A stretch of DNA of 64,000 bases from a bacterium (GCA_019637795.1 JAHBUY010000003.1:71409-135408); one strand, 5' to 3'; numbered from the stretch's first letter, positions 34,275 to 43,839 are shown. The notes: generated from the letters alone by a model not told the origin. A program made the numbers and translations.

Positions 34275-36812
34275 ATGGAATCACAGCAGAGCGCGCTCGA
34301 CCGGCGCACCATCGGCGGCCTCACCATCGAGCAGGTCGCCTATATCGTGATCATCCTCGCGGCGGTGTTCCTGCGCACCTACGAGCTGGGAGTGCGGCCG
34401 TACCACCACGACGAATCGATCCACGCCTTCTTCTCGTGGAAGATCTTCAAGAACGGGTTCAGCGAGTACAAGTACGACCCGGTCTACCACGGGCCGACGC
34501 TCTACTTCTCGACCGCCCTGATGATGTTGCTGTTCGGCGACAACGACTTCACCGGGCGGCTGAGCGCGGTGGTGTTCGGCCTGGGCGTGGTCGCCTTCGC
34601 CTGGCCGCTGCGCCGCTACATCGGCCGCTGGGGGGCGCTGTCGTTCCTGGTGCTGGTCACCTTCTCGCCGAGTTGGGTGTACTTCACCCGCTTCGTCCGC
34701 CACGACATCTATCTGGCGCTCTGCAACCTGGCGGCCGTCTACCTCGCCTTCCGCTACGGCGAGACCCGCAAGTCGAAGTACCTCTACGTCAGCGCCATCG
34801 CCCTCGCCTTCGCCTTCACCAACAAGGAGGACATGTACCTCATCACGCCGATCTTCCTGTTCGGCCTGGGCGTGATGATGCTGTGGGGGGTCGCCCGCGG
34901 CGAACAGAAGCTGGGCGAGGCGGTGAGGGAGACCGGCGGCTTCCTCGGCGGCAGCATCGTGCCGATTCTCACCTCGTTGGTGATCTTCGCCATCATCTGG
35001 GTGGCGATGTACTCGTCGTTCGGCACCAACGCGAAGGAGCTGGAGTGGTTCGGCCTGGCGCCGGTGCGCGACGCGATCACCTACTGGTGGGGCCAGCAGA
35101 CCATCAAGCGCATCGGCGGGCCCTGGTACTACTACGTCCCCGAGCTGGTGCTCTACGAGCCGCTGATCACCTTCCCGGCGCTGGCGGCGATCCTCGGGGC
35201 GATCCTGCAGAAACCGGCGCCGGACCGCTTCATGCGCTTCTGCGTCGTCTGGGGCGCGGGCATGCTGTTCATCTACGGCTGGGCGCAGGAGAAGGTGCCC
35301 TGGCTGCTGATCCCGCAACTGCTGCCGCTCACCATCCTGTCGGCGCGCTGGTTCGGGCGGGTGATCGAGAGCGGCGCCATGCGGCGGCCGGGCCCGGCGC
35401 TGGCGACGGCGGCGGTGGGCGCGCTGACCCTCTGGTCGTTGCTCGACGCCAACTTCCTCTACGACGCGCCGCGGCCGGACCAGGATCCGGCGCACCGGCG
35501 CGAGACGATGCTGTCGTACGTGCAGTCGACCTACGACGTGAACAAGGTCATGGAGCGCATCGAGGACGTCGGCAAACAGCTCGGCACCGGCAAGCAGACG
35601 CGGCTGGCGGTGTCGGGCAACGCCACCTGGCCGTTCAGTTGGTACCTGCGCGACTACCCGGTCAACTGGGCCGCCAACCTGCGCGATATCGACGTGCCGG
35701 TGCTGATCGTCGACAAGGAAGTCGGCAAGGTGCACGACGAGGTGCTCCTCGACTCCTACGAGAAGGTGCCGTTCCAGATTCGCGGCTGGTGGGAGCCGAA
35801 CACGCCGACCGTCCCGCAGTTGGCGCGCTGGCTGATCACGCGCGACGCCTGGAGCCCGCTCGGCTCGAGCGACGGCATCATGTACGTGCACAAGGATCTC
35901 CAGCCGGGGATGACCTTCTCCAAGGTCACCGTGAACCCGCCGCCGGCGGCGCGCGGCTACCCGGAGAATCCGAAGCAGTTGCAGCCGCTCGCGGTCTGGG
36001 GCAAGGCCGGCCAGTTCAACGAGCCGCGCGGCCTGGCGTACGACGCGCAGGGCAACCTGTACGTCGCCGACACCAAGAACAGCCGCATCGTCAAGCTCGC
36101 GCCCGACGGCGCGGTGCTGACGACGTGGGGCAGCAACGGCAGTGAGCCGGGCCAGTTCAAGGACCCGAGCGGCGTCGCGATCGGCCCCGACGGCAACGTC
36201 TACGTGGCCGACACCTGGAACCACCGGGTGCAGAAGTTCGACGCCAACGGCACGCTGCTCAAGACCTGGGCGCCCGATCCGGGCTTCTGGGGCCCGCGCG
36301 GCATCGCCGTCGGCAAGGACGGCCACGTCTACGTGACCGACACCGGCAACAAGCGCATCGTCGCCTTCAGCAGCGAGGGCGTGCAGATCGAATACTGGGG
36401 CAGCGACGGCTCGGGCCCCGGGCAGCTCATCGAGCCGGTGGGCATCGCGGTGAGCCCGGACAACGACGTCTACGTCTGCGACACCGGCAATCGCCGGATC
36501 CAGGTATTCCTCGGCGACGGCACCTTCTCGCGCGAGTTCCCGGTCTACGGCTGGGAGGAGTTCTACACCGAGCCCTACATCGCGCTCGCCGGCGACGGCG
36601 CCTACGTCACCGACTCCTACCTGCACCGCTTCGCGCGCTACACCGACGGCAAGCTCACCGGCGCCTGGGGCAAGACCGGCAACGGCGCCGGCGACTTCAA
36701 CCGCCCGATCGGCATCGCCACCGGCCCCGACGGCAAGGTCGCGGTTTCCGACACCATGAACAACCGCATCCAGGTCTTCCAGCCGCCGGCGCCCGCGGCG
36801 GCGAAGGAGTGA
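34275..36812 (+). CDS. Agl23-like polytopic protein fused to NHL propeller
   Basis: 845 residues. Residues about 1-540 are a polytopic membrane protein of the TIGR03663/Agl23 (flippase-associated, ArnT/PMT-like) type. The first loop has RPYHHDESIHAFFSWKIFKNG and YDPVYHGPTLYFS, and several hydrophobic helices follow. Residues about 565-838 form a six-bladed NHL-type beta-propeller. Blade motifs YVADTKNSRI, YVADTWNHRV, YVTDTGNKRI, YVCDTGNRRI, YVTDSYLHRF and SDTMNNRIQVF are evenly spaced. Membrane-glycosyltransferase-like proteins with an extracytoplasmic propeller are seen sporadically. It likely acts on undecaprenyl-linked or protein glycans at the membrane. It is convergent with the GT2 gene across the hairpin at 36820-36907. 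Confidence 0.82.
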   Translation: MESQQSALDRRTIGGLTIEQVAYIVIILAAVFLRTYELGVRPYHHDESIHAFFSWKIFKNGFSEYKYDPVYHGPTLYFSTALMMLLFGDNDFTGRLSAVVFGLGVVAFAWPLRRYIGRWGALSFLVLVTFSPSWVYFTRFVRHDIYLALCNLAAVYLAFRYGETRKSKYLYVSAIALAFAFTNKEDMYLITPIFLFGLGVMMLWGVARGEQKLGEAVRETGGFLGGSIVPILTSLVIFAIIWVAMYSSFGTNAKELEWFGLAPVRDAITYWWGQQTIKRIGGPWYYYVPELVLYEPLITFPALAAILGAILQKPAPDRFMRFCVVWGAGMLFIYGWAQEKVPWLLIPQLLPLTILSARWFGRVIESGAMRRPGPALATAAVGALTLWSLLDANFLYDAPRPDQDPAHRRETMLSYVQSTYDVNKVMERIEDVGKQLGTGKQTRLAVSGNATWPFSWYLRDYPVNWAANLRDIDVPVLIVDKEVGKVHDEVLLDSYEKVPFQIRGWWEPNTPTVPQLARWLITRDAWSPLGSSDGIMYVHKDLQPGMTFSKVTVNPPPAARGYPENPKQLQPLAVWGKAGQFNEPRGLAYDAQGNLYVADTKNSRIVKLAPDGAVLTTWGSNGSEPGQFKDPSGVAIGPDGNVYVADTWNHRVQKFDANGTLLKTWAPDPGFWGPRGIAVGKDGHVYVTDTGNKRIVAFSSEGVQIEYWGSDGSGPGQLIEPVGIAVSPDNDVYVCDTGNRRIQVFLGDGTFSREFPVYGWEEFYTEPYIALAGDGAYVTDSYLHRFARYTDGKLTGAWGKTGNGAGDFNRPIGIATGPDGKVAVSDTMNNRIQVFQPPAPAAAKE

Positions 36813-36819
36813 TCCGGAT

Positions 36820-36907
36820 CCACAGATGAACACCGATGACCACGGATGAACGCGAAGCCTCGCGCGAGGCTTCGCGTTCATTCTGGGTCATTCATGTTCC
36901 TCAGTGG
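36820..36907. repeat. Long imperfect hairpin between convergent genes
   Basis: An 88-bp inverted repeat (37 of 45 positions pair). The central 36 bp, 36846-36881, are a perfect palindrome around CGCGCG. The arms carry the words GATGAAC/CCGATGACC of the same flavour as 6891-7135. It starts eight nt after the Agl23-NHL stop and covers the stop codon of the GT2 gene. A bidirectional terminator is plausible, though no U-tract is visible. Confidence 0.85.
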
Positions 36908-37659
36908 TTCCGGGGCTTCACGGCCGGCTGCGTCGCGATGATCTGCTGGCGCAGGCGGAACAGGTCGTAGAAGGCGCGGAGGATGACGCTCAGGTGGGCG
37001 CCGGTCTGCACGCCGGCCTCGCGCGGGTAGTGGTGGACGCCGACCTCGCGGATGCCGAAGCCGGCGCGGATGGCGCGGCCGTAGAGCTCGGCGTTGATCA
37101 GGGCGCCGGTCGAATCGAGCTTGATGGCCTCGAAGACCTTCTTGGGGATCAGCTTGAAGGCGCAGTTGAGGTCTTTGACGTAGACGTTGAGCATCACCCG
37201 CACCAGCCAGCCGCCGAACAGGCGGGCGTTGAGGCGGCGGATGAGCGGGTCGCGGCGCTCGATGCGGAAGCCGGTGACGATCACGTCCTCGCTGGCCAGC
37301 GGCAGCAGCTTGTCGAGGTCCCTGATGTCGAACTGGCCGTCGCCGTCCATGTAGAACACGTAGCGCTTCTGCGCCGCGTCGAAGCCGGTGCGCAGCGCGG
37401 CGCCGTAGCCGCGGTTCTGGGGGTGGGTCTGCGGCTTCACCCGCGGCAGCTCGCGGGCGACGGCGGCGAGGATCTCGCCGGTGCGGTCGCGGCTGCCGTC
37501 GTTCACCGGCAGGATCTCGTAATCGATCCCGAGCGGGTCGAGATAGGCGGCGACCTGACGGATCACGCGCTCGATATTGGCCTCTTCGTTGTAGGCCGGC
37601 AGTACCACCGAGATCTCGCTCACCGGTCCCGTCGCCTTGCCTTTTTCCTCGTCACTCAT
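36901..37659 (-). CDS. Family 2 glycosyltransferase (DPM1/polyprenol-phosphate type)
   Basis: 252 residues, GT-A fold. VVLPAYNEEANIE, LPVNDGSRDRT and YVFYMDGDGQFD (DxD metal site) are intact, and a C-terminal region YPREAGVQTGAHLSVILRAFYDLFRL follows. This matches polyprenol-phosphate sugar transferases that make lipid-linked donors. It has no membrane helices, so it would act at the inner face and supply donors to the Agl23-like protein next door, an inference from adjacency. The stop lies in the hairpin at 36820-36907. Confidence 0.88.
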   Translation of the reverse strand: MSDEEKGKATGPVSEISVVLPAYNEEANIERVIRQVAAYLDPLGIDYEILPVNDGSRDRTGEILAAVARELPRVKPQTHPQNRGYGAALRTGFDAAQKRYVFYMDGDGQFDIRDLDKLLPLASEDVIVTGFRIERRDPLIRRLNARLFGGWLVRVMLNVYVKDLNCAFKLIPKKVFEAIKLDSTGALINAELYGRAIRAGFGIREVGVHHYPREAGVQTGAHLSVILRAFYDLFRLRQQIIATQPAVKPRNH

Positions 37660-37685
37660 AGAATCCCCTCGCTCGTCGTCGGCTG

Positions 37686-38702
37686 ATGATCATCGAGTGT
37701 CCCCACTGCGGCACGCGCTTCCGTCTGGAGGCGAAACTGTCGGACAGCCGGTCGATGCTCAAGTGTGCGCGGTGTCGGCGCGTCTTCCCCGCTCCCGGCC
37801 AGGCCGCGTCGCCGCGCCGCCCGCGGCGGACGCCGGTGGACGACAACATGTCGTTCTCGTTCGACGACGACGACGAGTGGCGGGCGCCCGAACTGACCTC
37901 GGACGATGTACCGGAAGACGCCTTCCTGCTCAACGCTCCCGCCGAGCCCGGCGAGGGGGCACGGGCGGCGGCGCCGCGGCCGCGGCGGCCGCGGCCGGCG
38001 CGGCCGGTTCCCGAGCAGGAGTCGCTCCGCTTCGACGAGGGCGACGACGACCAGGAAGAGGACGAGTCGCGGGCGTCACAACCCGCCGTGGACGACGTCG
38101 AGGATCTCTTCGTCGATCCCGTGTTCGCGGCGCAGAAGACGGCAGCGGCGCCGGCAGAGGTGGAGCGGCGGGGAGGCATCGGCGTGCGAGCGGTATTCGT
38201 GTTTCTGGCGGTGGTGGTGTGCGGCTACGGCGCCCTGACCTGGTCCCTGCTCGACGATCCGGACTGGGCGAGCCGGCTGACCCGCGGCATACCGGTGATC
38301 GGGGCCTCCCTGCGCGACGTCTCGCCAGGCGACGACATCGCGCTCGTCGACGTCCGCGGCAATTACGAGCGCACCAAGGACGGCAGGGTGGTGTTCGTGA
38401 TCACCGGCAAGGCGGTCAACCAGTCGGCCGACACCCTTCGCTCGGTGCAGATCGTCGCCTCGCTGCAGGATGGCGGCGAACGCCCGCTCGACCGTCAGGT
38501 CACCGCCTGCGGCAACGCCCTGGAGGCGAAGATCCGCGAGCTCAGCGTGCACCAGGTCGGCATCCTGCGCAGCATCAAGCCGCCGCCCGATCTGGGCCTG
38601 CAGCCGGGCGGCAACTGCCCGTTCGTCTCGATCTTCACCGAGGTTCCGCCCGGGGCGGCCACCTTCACCACGGAAGTGGTGCGCGCCCAGCGCTACGCCT
38701 GA
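37686..38702 (+). CDS. Zinc-ribbon (MJ0042) and DUF3426 membrane protein
   Basis: 338 residues. N-terminal MJ0042 zinc ribbon with Cys5, Cys8, Cys27 and Cys30 ([21 protein letters not shown]). A long acidic/Arg-rich cytoplasmic segment follows, then one transmembrane helix ([17 protein letters not shown], about 180-198). The periplasmic C-terminal domain is of DUF3426 type ([24 protein letters not shown]). Function is unknown; such proteins are common in deltaproteobacteria. Divergent from GT2 with a 26-nt gap, and its 3' end overlaps the convergent tatA end by ten nt. Confidence 0.83.
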   Translation: MIIECPHCGTRFRLEAKLSDSRSMLKCARCRRVFPAPGQAASPRRPRRTPVDDNMSFSFDDDDEWRAPELTSDDVPEDAFLLNAPAEPGEGARAAAPRPRRPRPARPVPEQESLRFDEGDDDQEEDESRASQPAVDDVEDLFVDPVFAAQKTAAAPAEVERRGGIGVRAVFVFLAVVVCGYGALTWSLLDDPDWASRLTRGIPVIGASLRDVSPGDDIALVDVRGNYERTKDGRVVFVITGKAVNQSADTLRSVQIVASLQDGGERPLDRQVTACGNALEAKIRELSVHQVGILRSIKPPPDLGLQPGGNCPFVSIFTEVPPGAATFTTEVVRAQRYA

Positions 38703-38902
38703 GGCGGCGGATCCCCACCCGGCGGCTTCTCCTCGTCCGGCTTGGGGGTGATGTCGATCTCGTCCGGGCGCGCGACCTCGCGCTTGAAGCTGCGGATCCC
38801 CTTCCCCAACCCCTGGCCGATTTCCGGCAGCTTGCCGGCTCCGAAGATGATCAGGACGATGACGAGGATGACGAGCAACTCGCCGATGCCGAGTCCGAAC
38901 AT
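38693..38902 (-). CDS. tatA: Sec-independent protein translocase subunit TatA
   Basis: 69 residues. Single N-terminal membrane helix ([22 protein letters not shown]) followed by an amphipathic helix ([17 protein letters not shown]) and an acidic/Pro tail. [10 protein letters not shown] is diagnostic of the TatA/E/Hcf106 family. Starting at ATG 38902 removes an unnatural Arg-rich extension present in the longer frame. No tatB or tatC is adjacent, so the other Tat subunits are elsewhere. Overlaps the DUF3426 gene convergently by ten nt. Confidence 0.9.
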   Translation of the reverse strand: MFGLGIGELLVILVIVLIIFGAGKLPEIGQGLGKGIRSFKREVARPDEIDITPKPDEEKPPGGDPPPQA

Positions 38903-39053
38903 GGGCGGCAGCCTAGACAAGGGCCGCCGACGGCGCAAGGCAGACCGAGGCGGCATCGACACGCCGTCCGCGGGCCGCGCCTGGGCACGCGCGCGGCGGC
39001 GCCGACACGCGCACGCGCTGGCCTGCCTTCCCCCGCCTCGCTAGTCTGAAGCG

Positions 39054-40154
39054 ATGCATCCGCGCGTCCGGCGGGCGACCAGTGTCGCGCTGTCCATCGC
39101 CCTCCACGCGCTCCTGCTGCTGTGGGTGGCGACGATCGCGGTCTCGGTGCCGCGGCTCCAGCAGTCGGGCGCCATGCCGGTGCGCATCATCGAGCCGCGG
39201 GCGCGCCCCAAGGCGCCGGCCCCCAAGCCGCCGCCACAGCAGGTCCCCAAGGCCCCGCCGCCGGAGCCGGCGAAGCCGGAGATCCCGCCACCCGAGCCGC
39301 CGCCGCCGAAACAGGAGCCCGAGCGGAAGATTCCCCTGCCCGAGCAGATCGTGCAGCAGCCCGACGCTGGCAAGAACGAGGTCCCGCCCGACACCCGATT
39401 CAAGAGCGAACGCGACACCACGGTCGAGAAGCAGCAGGTCAAGCGCGGCGAGCCGAAGCCGGGCGAGTCGCAGCCGGAGACCAAGCCGGCCGCCAAACCG
39501 GCGCCGCCGAAGCCGGCGCCGCCGCGGCCGCAACCGGCGCGCAATGGACCGCCAGGACGCGAGACGCAGCAACTGGCGAAGCTGCCCTCGATCGACCGGC
39601 TGCTGCCGAACGCGGTGCGGCTGGCGCAGGAGGGCTACGGCCAACCGCCGGAAGTCGTGCAGGACGTGCCCGAGGAGCGACCGCGGCGCCAGCTCACCGG
39701 CGGCAACGACGGCCTGTTCATTCCCAGCGGCCCGGTGGGCACGCTCGACTACCTGCCCGACGTGCGCGAGGGCGACATCACCCTGCTCAACACCAAGGCC
39801 GAGGTGTTCGCCCCCTTCGTCCGCCGCGTCGCCATCCGCGTCTTCCAGAATTTCTGGATCTCGCTGAAGAAGGACCTCACGGCGCCGATCGCCGCCCAGG
39901 AGCAGGTGGAGGCCGAGGCGGTGATGGACCCGCGCGGTGAGATGATCGCCTTCACCATCACCAACCGCTCCTCGCGCGTCACCCTGGGGAGCGACCGGCG
40001 CCTGCAGCAGGCGTGCAACGTCGGCTTCTTCGACCGCAATCCGCCGCCCGGCGCGCGCTGGGAGGACGGCAACATCCACTTCATCCTGTCGACCGAGATT
40101 CAGATGCTGGGACCACAGGGCGGCGTCGTCATCCTCGCCGCCGGCCTGAAGTGA
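39054..40154 (+). CDS. TonB-like Pro-rich envelope protein
   Basis: 366 residues. Short cytoplasmic start (HPRVRRATSV), one membrane helix (about 11-32, LSIALHALLLLWVATIAVSV), then a long Pro/Lys/Glu-rich region (about 48-175, PPPEPAKPEIPPPEPPPPK). A C-terminal domain of about 190 residues follows (VFAPFVRRVAIRVFQNFW, EAEAVMDPRGEMIAF, FILSTEI). Layout and the C-terminal helix-strand order fit TonB/TolA-like energy transducers. No ExbB/ExbD gene is in the window. It is followed by uppP after 11 nt, which suggests co-transcription. Confidence 0.72.
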   Translation: MHPRVRRATSVALSIALHALLLLWVATIAVSVPRLQQSGAMPVRIIEPRARPKAPAPKPPPQQVPKAPPPEPAKPEIPPPEPPPPKQEPERKIPLPEQIVQQPDAGKNEVPPDTRFKSERDTTVEKQQVKRGEPKPGESQPETKPAAKPAPPKPAPPRPQPARNGPPGRETQQLAKLPSIDRLLPNAVRLAQEGYGQPPEVVQDVPEERPRRQLTGGNDGLFIPSGPVGTLDYLPDVREGDITLLNTKAEVFAPFVRRVAIRVFQNFWISLKKDLTAPIAAQEQVEAEAVMDPRGEMIAFTITNRSSRVTLGSDRRLQQACNVGFFDRNPPPGARWEDGNIHFILSTEIQMLGPQGGVVILAAGLK

Positions 40155-40165
40155 GGGGAGATCCG

Positions 40166-40954
40166 ATGCTGGTGTGGCTGAAGGCCGTGGTGTTGGGGAT
40201 CGTCGAGGGCGCCACCGAGTTCCTGCCGGTCTCGTCGACCGGTCACCTGATCATCGCCGCCGACCTGATCGACTTTCCGGTCGCGCAGCGCGACACGTTC
40301 GAGATCTTCATCCAGTTGGGCGCGATCCTGGCGGTGTTCTGGCACTACCGAGCGGATCTCCTCGACCTCGCCCGCCGGGCGCCCCGCGATGCCGGCGCCC
40401 GGGGCCTGATCGGCCGCGTGCTGCTCGCCTTCCTGCCGGCGGCGGCGGTCGGATTCCTGGTCCATCACTGGATCGAGGAGCATCTGTTCAGCGTCCACGC
40501 CGTCGCCTGGGCGCTGATCGTCGGCGGCCTCGTCATCTGGCTGGTCGAGCGCATCCCCCATACGCCGACGGTGCACAGCCTCGCGGCGACTCGCTGGCGC
40601 GATGCGATCGCGATCGGCCTGGCGCAGATCGCCTCGCTCTACCCCGGCACCTCGCGCGCCGCCGCCACCATCATCGGCGGCATGCTGTCGGGCCTCGACC
40701 GCCCGACGGCGACGCGGTTCTCCTTCTACCTCGCGCTCCCGACCCTCACCGCCGCCAGCCTCTTCAGCCTGCTGAAGGCCGCAGGCCACATCCACGCCGA
40801 CGAGGCCGTGTCACTGGCGATCGGCCTCGTCACCGCCTTCGCCAGCGCGCTGCTGGTCATCCGCGCCTTCCTCGCCTTCGTGCAGAGCCACGACTTCCGC
40901 GCCTTCGCCTATTACCGCATCGTCGTCGGACTGCTGCTGCTCTGGTGGTGGTGA
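40166..40954 (+). CDS. uppP: Undecaprenyl-diphosphatase
   Basis: 262 residues, polytopic. Signature motifs EGATEFLPVSSTGHL near the start and LYPGTSRAAATIIGG in the middle are intact. It dephosphorylates undecaprenyl diphosphate to recycle the carrier for peptidoglycan and other envelope glycans. GAGGGGAG lies just upstream of the ATG. Its position in an envelope-gene block fits the role. Confidence 0.96.
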   Translation: MLVWLKAVVLGIVEGATEFLPVSSTGHLIIAADLIDFPVAQRDTFEIFIQLGAILAVFWHYRADLLDLARRAPRDAGARGLIGRVLLAFLPAAAVGFLVHHWIEEHLFSVHAVAWALIVGGLVIWLVERIPHTPTVHSLAATRWRDAIAIGLAQIASLYPGTSRAAATIIGGMLSGLDRPTATRFSFYLALPTLTAASLFSLLKAAGHIHADEAVSLAIGLVTAFASALLVIRAFLAFVQSHDFRAFAYYRIVVGLLLLWWW

Positions 40955-40972
40955 GCCTCGCCCGGCGGGGCA

Positions 40973-41004
40973 CGGAGGACGACCGGAGGCTCAGCGGTCC
41001 TCCG
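40973..41004. terminator. Possible hairpin terminator between uppP and gcvPB
   Basis: CGGAGGAC (40973-40980) and GTCCTCCG (40997-41004) form an 8-bp perfect stem spanning the gcvPB stop codon, between convergent genes. No U-tract; weak support. Confidence 0.35.
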
Positions 41005-42502
41005 CGCCCCCCGGTGGCGCGTCGGTTGGCGGCCACCAGCGGAGCACCGGCCGGCGGGCGGCGCGGGCCTCGTCGAGGCGCCCGACGGGCGTGAGCGTGG
41101 GCGCGGCGTGCAGCGCGGCGGGGGACGCCACCGCCTCGGCGGCGATGGCTTCCATCGCGGCGACGAAGGCGTCGAGGATCTCCCTGCTCTCGGTCTCCGT
41201 CGGTTCGATCATCAGCGCGCCCGACACGACCAGGGGGAAATAGATGGTCGGGGCGTAGAAGCCGTGGTCGAGCAGGCGCTTGGCGACGTCGAGCGTCTTC
41301 ACGCCGTGCGGCTCGAGCGTCTTGTCGGTGAAGACGCACTCGTGCATGCAGATCGCGTCCTGCGCCAACTGATACGTGCCGGCGAGGCGGACGCGGAGAT
41401 AGTTGGCGGCGAGCACCGCCATGCGCGTCGCCAGGGTCAGGCCGTCGCCGCCGAGCGCCAGGATGTAGGCGTAGGCGCGCACCAGCATGCCGACGTTGGC
41501 GTGGAAGGCGCGCACCCGGCCGATCGAGCGCTCGGGCATCGCGCTCCAGCGCAGGACGTCGCCGTCGCGCGCCAGCCGCGGCCCCGGCAGGTACGGCGCC
41601 AGGGGAGCGCGCACGCCGATCGGACCGGCCCCCGGACCGCCGCCGCCGTGCGGCGTCGAGAACGTCTTGTGGAGGTTGAACTGCAGCACGTCGGCGCCGA
41701 TGCGGCCCGGCTTGGCGACGCCCAGCAGGGCATTGAGGTTGGCGCCGTCGAAGTAGACCAGGGCGCCGCGCTCGTGCACCGCCGCGGCGATCTGGGCGAT
41801 TTCGCGCTCGAACAGGCCGAGCGTGTTGGGGTTGGTGATCATCAGCGCCGCCACCTGGTCGGTCATCGCGCGCCGCACCGTCGCCGCTTCGACCAGCCCG
41901 ACCTGGTTCGCCTCCACCGTCTGGACGCTGTACCCGGCGAGCGCCGCGCTCGCCGGATTGGTGCCGTGGGCGCTGGCGGGAATCAGCACCACCTTGCGCG
42001 CGCCGCCGCGGTCGCGATGGTAGGCGCGCACCATCTTCATCCCCGTCAGCTCGCCGTGCGCGCCGGCCGCGGGCTGCAGCGACACGGCGTCCATGCCGCA
42101 GATCTCGGCCAGCATCTCCTGCAGCTCCCAGCAGAGCTGCAGCACCCCCTGGGCGCTCTCGTCGGGCGCCAGCGGATGCAGATCCGCGAAGCCCGGCAGC
42201 CGCGCCGCCACCTCGTTGGCCAGCGGGTTGTACTTCATCGTGCACGAGCCGAGCGGATAGAAGGTGGTGGCGGCGCCGAGGTTCCACTGCGACAGGCGCA
42301 GGAAGTGGCGCAACACCTCCGGCTCGCTCACCTCGGGGAAGCCCTCGATCGGCGGCCGCACCAGGTCGGGCGGCAGGAGATCCTCCGGCGCGCCCGCTGC
42401 CGCCGGCAGGTCGACGCCGCGCCGCCCCGGCGCGCTGTGCTCGAAGATCAGCGATTCGTCGAGCAGCAGGCCGGCCTGCTTGTCGCGCCGCGCCCCGCTC
42501 AT
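40991..42502 (-). CDS. gcvPB: Glycine dehydrogenase (decarboxylating) subunit 2
   Basis: 503 residues, C-terminal half of the split glycine cleavage P-protein. SCTMKYNPLANE, HGTNPASAALAG, DGANLNAL and the PLP-binding Lys279 in NLHKTFSTPHGGGGPG are intact, so this half holds the catalytic lysine. Its ATG overlaps the gcvPA stop (ATGA), which fits coupled synthesis of the heterodimer. The heterodimer decarboxylates glycine and passes the methylamine group to lipoyl-GcvH. Last gene of the operon. Confidence 0.96.
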   Translation of the reverse strand: MSGARRDKQAGLLLDESLIFEHSAPGRRGVDLPAAAGAPEDLLPPDLVRPPIEGFPEVSEPEVLRHFLRLSQWNLGAATTFYPLGSCTMKYNPLANEVAARLPGFADLHPLAPDESAQGVLQLCWELQEMLAEICGMDAVSLQPAAGAHGELTGMKMVRAYHRDRGGARKVVLIPASAHGTNPASAALAGYSVQTVEANQVGLVEAATVRRAMTDQVAALMITNPNTLGLFEREIAQIAAAVHERGALVYFDGANLNALLGVAKPGRIGADVLQFNLHKTFSTPHGGGGPGAGPIGVRAPLAPYLPGPRLARDGDVLRWSAMPERSIGRVRAFHANVGMLVRAYAYILALGGDGLTLATRMAVLAANYLRVRLAGTYQLAQDAICMHECVFTDKTLEPHGVKTLDVAKRLLDHGFYAPTIYFPLVVSGALMIEPTETESREILDAFVAAMEAIAAEAVASPAALHAAPTLTPVGRLDEARAARRPVLRWWPPTDAPPGGAEDR

Positions 42503-43839
42503 GCGCCGAGCGCCCTCGCCAGCCGCAGCAGCGCGGCGTCGTCGTGCACCTCGGTGACGGCGACCAGGAACGCGTCGTCGAGCTCCGGGTACCACTCGCC
42601 CAGCGGCACCCCGGCGAGGACGCCATCGGCGCGGGCGGCGTCGAGCGCGGCCTGCGCGCCGGCGCCGCGCAGCGCCAGCTCGTTGAAGAACGGGCCGTCG
42701 AACGCCATCCGCCAGCGTCCGCCGGCGGTGAGCGCGCGGGCGGCGCGATGGGCGCGCGTCAGGTTGAGGTGCGCGAGCTGTCGCAGGCCGTGCTTGCCGT
42801 GGAGACAGAGGTAGACGGTCGCGGCGAGCGCGACCAGCCCGTGGTTGGTGCAGATGTTCGAGGTCGCCCGCTCGCGGCGGATGTGCTGCTCGCGGGTTGC
42901 CAGCGTGAGCACGTAGCCGCGTCGTCCGGCATCGTCGTGCGCCTCGCCAACCAGGCGGCCCGGCATGCTGCGCACGTGCTTGCTGCGCGTCGCGAACAGC
43001 CCCACGCCCGGGCCGCCGTACGACAGCGGGATGCCGAAGCTCTGCCCCTCGCCGACCGCGATCTCGGCGCCGCAGTCGCCCGGCGACTGCAACAGCGCCA
43101 GGGCCAGCGACTCGGCGGTCGCCGTCACCAGCAGCGCCCCCTGGGCCGCGGCGATGGCGTGCAGGCCGCGCAGGTCCTCGACGACGCCGAAGACGTTGGG
43201 GTAGCCGACGATGACCGCGGACGTGCGCGGATCGACGTGCCGCGCCAGCCAGTCGCGATCGATGCGCCCGTCGGCGCCGAACGGCGCCTCCAGCAGCTCC
43301 GAATCGCCCGCGCCCTCGAGGTAGGTGCGCACCGTCGCGCGATAGTGCGGGTGCAGCGAGCGGGCGAGGACGATGCGCGGCCGCTTCGGCGCCAGCCGCA
43401 GCGCCATCAGCGCCGCCTCGGCGGTGGCCGAAGCGCCGTCGTACATGCTGGCGTTGGCGACCTCGAGCCCGAACAACATCGCCACCAGGGTCTGGAACTC
43501 GAAGATCGCCTGCAGCGTGCCCTGGCTCACCTCCGGCTGGTACGGGGTGTAGGCGGAGTAGAACTCGGCGCGCTGCAGCAGGTTGTCGACCACCGCCGGC
43601 GAGAAGTGCGGGTAGGCGCCGGCGCCGAGGAAGCTCAGGTGCGTCGCGCCGTCGTTGCGCGCCGCCAGCTCCGCGAGCCGGCGCCGCACCTCCTGCTCGG
43701 AGAGGCCCGGCGGCAGGGCGATGGCACCGGTCGCGCGCAGCGCGTCCGGGATGTCGCGGAAGAGGTCGTCGAGCGACGCCACGCCGACGGCAGCGAGCAT
43801 CTCCGCGACGTCGGTGGGGCTGTGGGGGATGAAACGCAT
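42499..43839 (-). CDS. gcvPA: Glycine dehydrogenase (decarboxylating) subunit 1
   Basis: 446 residues, N-terminal half of split GcvP. MRFIPHSPTDVAEML is the family start; YTPYQPEVSQGTLQAIFEFQT, YDGASATAEAALMA and GEGQSFGIPLSYGGPG are characteristic motifs. The split arrangement (PA plus PB) is common in Firmicutes, archaea and deltaproteobacteria-like lineages and rare in most Proteobacteria. Start at ATG 43839. The gap to gcvH is 94 nt and carries the GTGACC-word repeat at 43891-43914. Confidence 0.96.
   Translation of the reverse strand: MRFIPHSPTDVAEMLAAVGVASLDDLFRDIPDALRATGAIALPPGLSEQEVRRRLAELAARNDGATHLSFLGAGAYPHFSPAVVDNLLQRAEFYSAYTPYQPEVSQGTLQAIFEFQTLVAMLFGLEVANASMYDGASATAEAALMALRLAPKRPRIVLARSLHPHYRATVRTYLEGAGDSELLEAPFGADGRIDRDWLARHVDPRTSAVIVGYPNVFGVVEDLRGLHAIAAAQGALLVTATAESLALALLQSPGDCGAEIAVGEGQSFGIPLSYGGPGVGLFATRSKHVRSMPGRLVGEAHDDAGRRGYVLTLATREQHIRRERATSNICTNHGLVALAATVYLCLHGKHGLRQLAHLNLTRAHRAARALTAGGRWRMAFDGPFFNELALRGAGAQAALDAARADGVLAGVPLGEWYPELDDAFLVAVTEVHDDAALLRLARALGA

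Noticed and set aside
34281..36881. An 866-codon minus-strand open frame antisense to the Agl23-NHL gene
   Set aside because: No recognisable domain; the plus-strand frame has membrane helices and NHL repeats.
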